Positions 1-4,800 of a stretch of 5,186 nucleotides of DNA are shown here, piece after piece; position 1 is the first letter of the stretch; each line of letters begins with the position of its first letter. Under the pieces are notes generated by a model. It worked only from the letters and a program-made list of their open reading frames with translations. It was not told the DNA's origin and did no database searches. The translations under genes and the position numbers were made by a program. The DNA comes from Planctomycetota bacterium (GTDB taxonomy: Bacteria; Planctomycetota; UBA1135; GCA-002686595). The stretch lies in NCBI GenBank assembly GCA_016764635.1, contig JAESRM010000003.1, positions 1-5,186 on the forward strand, read 5' to 3'.

Positions 1-99
1 TGGGTGGCGAAGGGCTTCTCCCAGAAGAAGGGCATCGACTACTCCGAGACGTTTGCGCCCACGGCGTACAGCACCTCCATCCGCACTCTTCTTGCAACA
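1..99 (+). repeat. Terminal direct repeat, left copy (identical to 5088-5186)
   Basis: All 99 bases match the right end, with offset 5087. The repeat falls within RT coding sequence and preserves frame, so it reflects a circular or tandem template and not a biological terminus. A length of 99 equals a common assembler k-mer size, which suggests an assembly-graph loop. Confidence 0.97.
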
Positions 100-1341
100 G
101 CAACAGCCCGTGGCATGCACATCCAGCAGATGGATGTCGCCACGGCTTTCCTCAACGCACCCATCGACCACACCATTTTCGTCGAGCCGCCGTCCGTGCC
201 TGACTTGTTCTTCTTCCCAGACGACTGCGTGCTCTCCTTGAAGCGTGGTCTCTACGGTTTGAAGCAAAGCCCACGGCTGTGGAACGAGTGTCTCCACGAA
301 TGGCTCAGCAGCGAAGGACTCCAACGCACGGAGTCGGACTCGTGCATCTACCACAGGCGTTGCACCTTCGGGTACTTGTGGGTTGCCGTGTACGTTGATG
401 ACCTGCTCATCTTCGCCGACGACTCATCCGTCATGGCCGACTTCAAAGCGAAGATCAGCTCTCGCTTCAAGATGAAGGACCTCGGTGACCCTGACCTGTG
501 CCTCGGTGTGAAGATCGTCTACGATCGCACGGCTAGAACACTCACCCTCAGCCAAGAGCACTACCTCCGCAACGTGTTGGAGAGCTTCGGCATGGTTGAC
601 TGCAAGCATGTGGGCACCCCACTTGCCACCGGGTACGTCGACGAGATGCCGTCCCTCAGTGACAGCTACACACCTCCCGACGTCCCGTTCCGCGCCCTCA
701 TGGGCTCGCTCCTGTACGCTGCTACGATGACTCGTCCAGACATCTCCACCGGTGTGAGCATGCTCTGCCGCCACATGAAGAACTTCACCATGGCGCACTG
801 GACACACGCGAAGCACCTGCTCCGCTACATCAAGGGCACCATCCAGTACCGCATCAAGTACGACGGGTCCGTCCCGCCGCACCTCTTTGCCTACTCCGAT
901 GCGTCCTACGCGGCAGACATGACAACATCCCGTTCCCGAACAGGCTACATCATCTTCCGCAGTGGTGGCCCCGTTTCGTGGAACTCCAAGTTGCAAGCGA
1001 CAGTTGCGCTTGCATCGGCTGACGCGGAGTACATGGCGATGTCTGCCACCGCGCAGGAAACAATCTTCATCAGGCAGTTGCTTGAGGAGTTGTTTGGTGA
1101 TCTGTTCACCCGCCCAACTCTCGTGCTCACAGACAATCAGCCAGCACTTCACGTTGCAAATCGTTCGGCAACGCGCATGCGCCACATCCGTGTTCGCTAC
1201 CACTTCATACGCCAATGTGTGGGTGACGGCACGGTACTGGTGAGATATTGCCAGACCGATCTCATGGTGGCAGACTTGCTCACCAAGATCCTCGGCAAGC
1301 CCAAGACTGTTCAGTTCAGCAACATGATCTTCCGAGATTAG
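1..1341 (+). CDS. gag-pol: Gag-Pol polyprotein, C-terminal part: reverse transcriptase and RNase H (continuation of 1815-5186)
   Basis: This is the continuation of the frame that starts at 1815. The GTG at 4 is not a start, and codons 1-33 duplicate the last 99 bases of the window. Reverse transcriptase (copia RVT_2 type) has its first catalytic Asp in QMDVATAFLN (Asp codon 133-135) and the YVDD box at 391-402, supplying the other two. RNase H follows with Asp in AYSDAS (898-900), Glu in ADAEY (1027-1029), Asp in LTDNQPAL (1132-1134) and Asp in MVADLLTK (1273-1275). The copia signature RHIRVRYHFIRQ is present. TAG at 1339-1341 ends the polyprotein. Role: copying element RNA into double-stranded DNA inside the particle. 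No env-like frame follows, so this is not a Sirevirus with an extra ORF. Confidence 0.97.
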   Translation, partial: WVAKGFSQKKGIDYSETFAPTAYSTSIRTLLATATARGMHIQQMDVATAFLNAPIDHTIFVEPPSVPDLFFFPDDCVLSLKRGLYGLKQSPRLWNECLHEWLSSEGLQRTESDSCIYHRRCTFGYLWVAVYVDDLLIFADDSSVMADFKAKISSRFKMKDLGDPDLCLGVKIVYDRTARTLTLSQEHYLRNVLESFGMVDCKHVGTPLATGYVDEMPSLSDSYTPPDVPFRALMGSLLYAATMTRPDISTGVSMLCRHMKNFTMAHWTHAKHLLRYIKGTIQYRIKYDGSVPPHLFAYSDASYAADMTTSRSRTGYIIFRSGGPVSWNSKLQATVALASADAEYMAMSATAQETIFIRQLLEELFGDLFTRPTLVLTDNQPALHVANRSATRMRHIRVRYHFIRQCVGDGTVLVRYCQTDLMVADLLTKILGKPKTVQFSNMIFRD

Positions 1342-1410
1342 TTCAAACTGGTACAAAGGGTTCACAACACAACCAAAGGTATGTTCGCACAACCGCAGGT
1401 AACTCAGTGC
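1342..1410 (+). other. 3' untranslated region between pol stop and PPT
   Basis: These 69 bases lie between the TAG at 1339-1341 and the polypurine tract. No ORF of note is present. A splice-donor-like CAG|GTAACT sits at 1396-1404, with no independent support. Confidence 0.7.
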
Positions 1411-1417
1411 AGGGGGG
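1411..1417 (+). promoter_or_regulatory. Polypurine tract (plus-strand primer)
   Basis: AGGGGGG is followed immediately by TGTTGA, the expected first bases of a copia LTR. RNase H leaves such a purine run as the primer for plus-strand DNA, and its 3' edge defines the LTR start at 1418. Confidence 0.9.
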
Positions 1418-1421
1418 TGTT

Positions 1422-1437
1422 GACATGCGACCATGTC
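1422..1437. repeat. Short inverted repeat near LTR start
   Basis: GACATG and CATGTC are perfect 6-bp arms around CGAC, 4 bases inside the LTR. It may form a small stem-loop in 3' transcripts or be a dimeric protein site; function is unknown. Confidence 0.55.
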
Positions 1438-1461
1438 TGTGTTCCACCTCATTCCCTTGTG

Positions 1462-1474
1462 GTTGTAGTACAAC
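1462..1474. repeat. 13-bp LTR palindrome
   Basis: GTTGTA-G-TACAAC is a perfect inverted repeat about one central base. The size and location in the presumed U3 suit a dimeric transcription-factor site. No factor is assigned. Confidence 0.5.
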
Positions 1475-1597
1475 AAACCCGAACACAAACCGACCATTTC
1501 CCTCCATGTTACACATAGGCCTTTCTTACTCCCAGGTAAGCCCACAAAGTAGAGGAGAGGAAATGCTTCGGACTTGTGAACGAAAGTAGTTTTCTGC

Positions 1598-1666
1598 CTT
1601 TCCTAAAATTCGGCGTTTGTCACTTTTGACACTTTTGACAGCTTTGATCTTTCCTAACATTCGACG
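1598..1666 (+). repeat. Direct-repeat cluster in LTR (enhancer-like)
   Basis: An 18-bp motif occurs at 1598-1615 and again at 1649-1666 with 16 of 18 identical bases (CTTTCCTAAAATTCGGCG and CTTTCCTAACATTCGACG). Between them CACTTTTGA is repeated exactly in tandem (1621-1638). Repeated short motifs in copia LTRs and leaders often bind transcription factors; that role here is inference. Confidence 0.65.
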
Positions 1667-1774
1667 CATGTCGCCAGCTGGATCGAAACCCCGCAGAGAC
1701 ATCGTCACTTTTCTTGTGTTTGGTTTTCACACACACCTCTGCTGGTTTTCTCTCTTTGTTTCGTTTCTCCTCTG

Positions 1775-1780
1775 ATTAAA
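1775..1780 (+). promoter_or_regulatory. Candidate polyadenylation hexamer
   Basis: ATTAAA, the commonest variant of AATAAA, sits 30 bases before the LTR end. In the 3' LTR it could direct cleavage near the R-U5 border. There is no other evidence for the cleavage site. Confidence 0.35.
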
Positions 1781-1810
1781 CAAACACACCACCACTTCCA
1801 AACCTCAATA

Positions 1811-1825
1811 GGTTATGAGCCTTGC
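1811..1825 (+). promoter_or_regulatory. Primer-binding site for a tRNA-Met half (anticodon stem-loop)
   Basis: GGTTATGAGCCTTGC is complementary to GCAAGGCTCATAACC. That sequence reads as a tRNA anticodon arm: 5' stem CAAGG, loop CTCATAA with anticodon CAT, then CC. The site therefore matches the internal anticodon region and not a tRNA 3' end, as in Drosophila copia, whose primer is the 5' half of initiator tRNA-Met and whose site begins GGTTATGGGCC. Initiator tRNAs carry GGG before the loop and would pair through one G-U. An elongator with an AGG stem would pair perfectly. Confidence 0.87.
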
Positions 1826-4800
1826 TCTGTCTCTGTCCCCGAAAGGGATTACTCCGTTTGCGGGTGAGGATGCGGGCTACTCCATGTTCCTTCTCTCCGT
1901 GGAGGCCCGCCTCATCGCCGCAGGTATTGACGTGTCTTTTCTGTCAGAAACACCAACATCCACTCAACAAGTTTTCGTTCCGTCGTCCGTTTCTGTTTCG
2001 TCTGCTTCTTCTTCTACTTCCCCCCTTGCGTCCACCACTGCTTCCGCCGCCTCCACCGTCCCTCGCACGCGTGGACAGCAGCGACAACAGCAGCAGCAGC
2101 ACCAAGGGTCAGCCACAACAACAACAAGAAGCACCCCCAACAACAACGACAACAGCAACAACAACAACAACAACTACGACGACGACGACGACGACGAAGA
2201 CGACGAAGGCAACACAGCACCTGCTTCTGTGTCCACAACAACAACAGCAACAACTCCTTCTGGCGCCATCAACCCCCTCAACCGCCAAGTGGATGCCGCC
2301 ATCTTTGCCTTCATCCTCCCCATCCTTCAGGGCAACCCACTGCAGCTCATCGTCGCCAACAACCCCTCCCGCTCAGGGGTGCTGGCTCTGCAGCGTCTCC
2401 AGCAACGCTACGTGCCTGCTGGAAAAGACTTCGTCAACCGCCTCCAGCTCCAGCTTCGCAACACAGAGTGGAGGAGCACAGACGACGTTGACAGCTTCAC
2501 CAACAGCATCAACCAAACAACATCGCAGCTCTCCAGGTGCGGCGTGGAGGTGAACCTCGAGGACCTCTGGCTCCTCGTCCGAAGCACTGTCCCAGAGAAG
2601 TTCGACCTCACCATGCGCTTCCTCGATCAACAGCAGCAACGTCCATCGTTCGCCAGGATCACAGCAGCGCTTCTCGAGGAAGAACGACGCCTCAACCACC
2701 GGGCTTCGTCATCATCAACAACTGCCACTGCCTTGTTCTTCAACAACAACAGCAGCAGCAGCAGCAACAACAACAACAGTGGGGGCAGCAATAACACCTA
2801 CGCGACAACAAGTCGTGGGGGATGCTGCCCTCCCAAGGACAAGCTGACCTGCTCCTTCTGCAACTTCAAAGGGCACTGTGCACAAGTGTGCTTCAAGCTC
2901 GCCGCAGCAAAGAAGCACCGCCTCATCAACGTCGATGACATCATCGAGACCCTGAGAAGCAACAGAAGCAACAGTGGCACCAACAACAACAGCAGCACCA
3001 GCAACAAGAGCGGTAGGTACAAAGGTGGGAAGAGGTCCTTCAGCAACAGCAACAGCAGCAGCAGCAGCAACAGCCGAAGCACCAGCACCTACAACCGCAA
3101 CACAGATGGTGCCTCTTCCAACAGCAGCAGCAGCAGCAACGACATGCACGAAATCTTCGTGCTGTCTGTGGATGGCACACTAGCCACAGCCGACGGAGAC
3201 TGGATCGCGGACACGGGAGCAACTGCCCACATCACCGGCGACCGCTCCCTCTTCTGCGACTTCACCTCCATCGCGGCAGGTGACCAGCATCAGCAGCAAC
3301 AGCAAGTCGTCATTGCCAACCAGCAATCTCTCAAGGTTGCTGGCACAGGCACAGTCCGGCTCACTGTTCGCAGCACACTCGGCCACACCGGCACCATCAG
3401 CCTGCGCAACGTGCTCCTGGTCCCCGGCATCAGCTACAACCTTCTTGCCCTGGGACTGGTGACGCACAACCGCGAAGGTGAAGCAACAGGCAACGAAGTC
3501 ATCATCAGCAAGGAAGCCACCATCAACTTCCCACACTGGTCCGTGCGCCTTGTGCGCGCACCCAACGGACACATCCTCCTCCGCACGGTTGTGAACGCAC
3601 AGCGCGCTGCACTCTCCGCATCAACTGCACCTGCAGTCACCACTGAGCAGCACGACCGCCTTGGCCACCGCAACGACAAGGATGTCCGTGCCATTCTCTC
3701 GCAGAATGACAGTGCGACAACGGGAACAGTGGACTGCGGGCCCTGCGAGATGGCGAAAAGCACGAGGATGTCTGTGCCGAAGACCTCCGCCGCACGAACC
3801 GCGCCGCCGTGTCAGCTGCTCTACGCTGACATGGCGGGGCCACTCGAAGTCACCACTGCTGGTGGATTCAGGTTCGCCCTGACCTTCGTGGATGACAACA
3901 CCAGGTTCGCCTGGACGTACCTGCTGAAGAGGAAGAGCGACGCAGCAGCAGCCCTCGCCCAGCTCCGCCGGCACCGTCACGTGGTCAATGGACTGCGTGG
4001 CACAACTCTCCAGACGGACTCCGACGCGGTGTTCAAGTCCGCCGAGTTCCGTGACACTGTCTTCGACTTCAGCATGAAGCAGCGCTTCTCACCTCCACAC
4101 ACGCAGGCGAAGAACGGTGCGGTGGAGCGACTGTTCCGCACGCTGTTCAACACAACACGGGCACTTCTCTTCGCATCATCGCTGGACAGCTCCTTCTGGG
4201 GCCACGCAGTCCTCCACGCAACACTGCTGTACAACATCTCTCCTCATCGCGGTGGACCATCACCATCAGAAAGCCTTCTCGGCCGACAGATCGCCACCGT
4301 GGATCGACTCCAAAAGTTCGGGGCTCCCGCCTACGTCCACGTTGAGAAGACTCACCGTAGGAAACTGGACCCCCGCGCGCGCAAGGGCATCTACGTCGGT
4401 TTCTCCGAAGAAGACCAGGCCCACCGCATCTTCTTCCCCGACACGCAGCGCGTCGTGACATCCATCCACGTTCGCTTTGGCACCGCAGCGGAGGAAGAAG
4501 AGCGTCGGCAGCAACTTCCCACGGTTGGAAACGGCGAAGACACCGGTGTGGAGTTGACGCTGAAGCGCCCGAAGCGAACGGCACCGACCGTCGCAACACC
4601 AACGCCATCGCCACCGCCGCCTGCACCGATCACTCCGTCACTTCAACCGCAGTCTCAACACGGAGTGAGCAGCAATTCCTACGGTTGGTTTCCCACCGAC
4701 ACGGTCGTGGACATTCCTGACGGTGTTGACCCGCTCACCATGGACGACAGCGACGGTGACGGTGTTACAGGTACGGGGGGGAACATACTTACTGCTCTAC

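Larger units (their letters stand above)
1418..1810 (+). repeat. Long terminal repeat (393 bp, single copy in this circle)
   Basis: The left edge is set by the PPT and the TGTTGA start. The right edge is set by the primer site at 1811 and the TCAATA end, which pairs with the start as a 6-bp terminal inverted repeat with one mismatch. It is visibly more AT- and pyrimidine-rich than the coding region. It should hold the promoter and polyadenylation signals. No TATAAA box is seen, so start-site position is unknown. Visible contents are two short palindromes (1422-1437, 1462-1474), a combined splice acceptor/donor-like site at 1535/1536, tandem and dispersed direct repeats (1598-1666), a CT-rich tract (1743-1774) and ATTAAA at 1775-1780. 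An alternative right edge is 1807, giving a CA end and a 3-base gap to the primer site. Confidence 0.88.

Noticed and set aside
4..1341. Independent RT/RNase H gene starting at GTG 4
   Set aside because: The RT domain is incomplete without residues encoded at 4917-5087, and the sequence continues in frame across the circular join.
1342..1417. A third ORF (env-like) after pol
   Set aside because: Only 69 bases separate the stop from the polypurine tract.
424..1545. 373-codon antisense ORF opposite RT/RNase H and running into the LTR
   Set aside because: The composition is a mirror of C-ending sense codons, it has no recognisable domain, and it crosses the pol stop and PPT. It is best explained as a shadow of the real frame.
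1811..1829. tRNA gene fragment
   Set aside because: The match is only the complement of an anticodon arm beside the LTR, as expected for a primer site. No other tRNA arms are present.
1822..2553. 243-codon sense ORF in another frame over gag, with poly-Thr, poly-Gln and Leu/Pro runs
   Set aside because: Its runs are the Asn/Asp/Ser codon repeats of gag read out of frame, and it ends inside the capsid core. The 1815 frame carries all homology.
2742..3140. CRISPR-like or satellite array in the repetitive stretch
   Set aside because: The repeats are single codons (AGC, AAC) without spacers and keep the gag reading frame.
1964..3222. Several antisense ORFs with poly-Leu, poly-Cys, poly-Val or poly-Ala
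   Set aside because: They are complements of the AAC/AGC/CAG microsatellites and have no start context or domain support.
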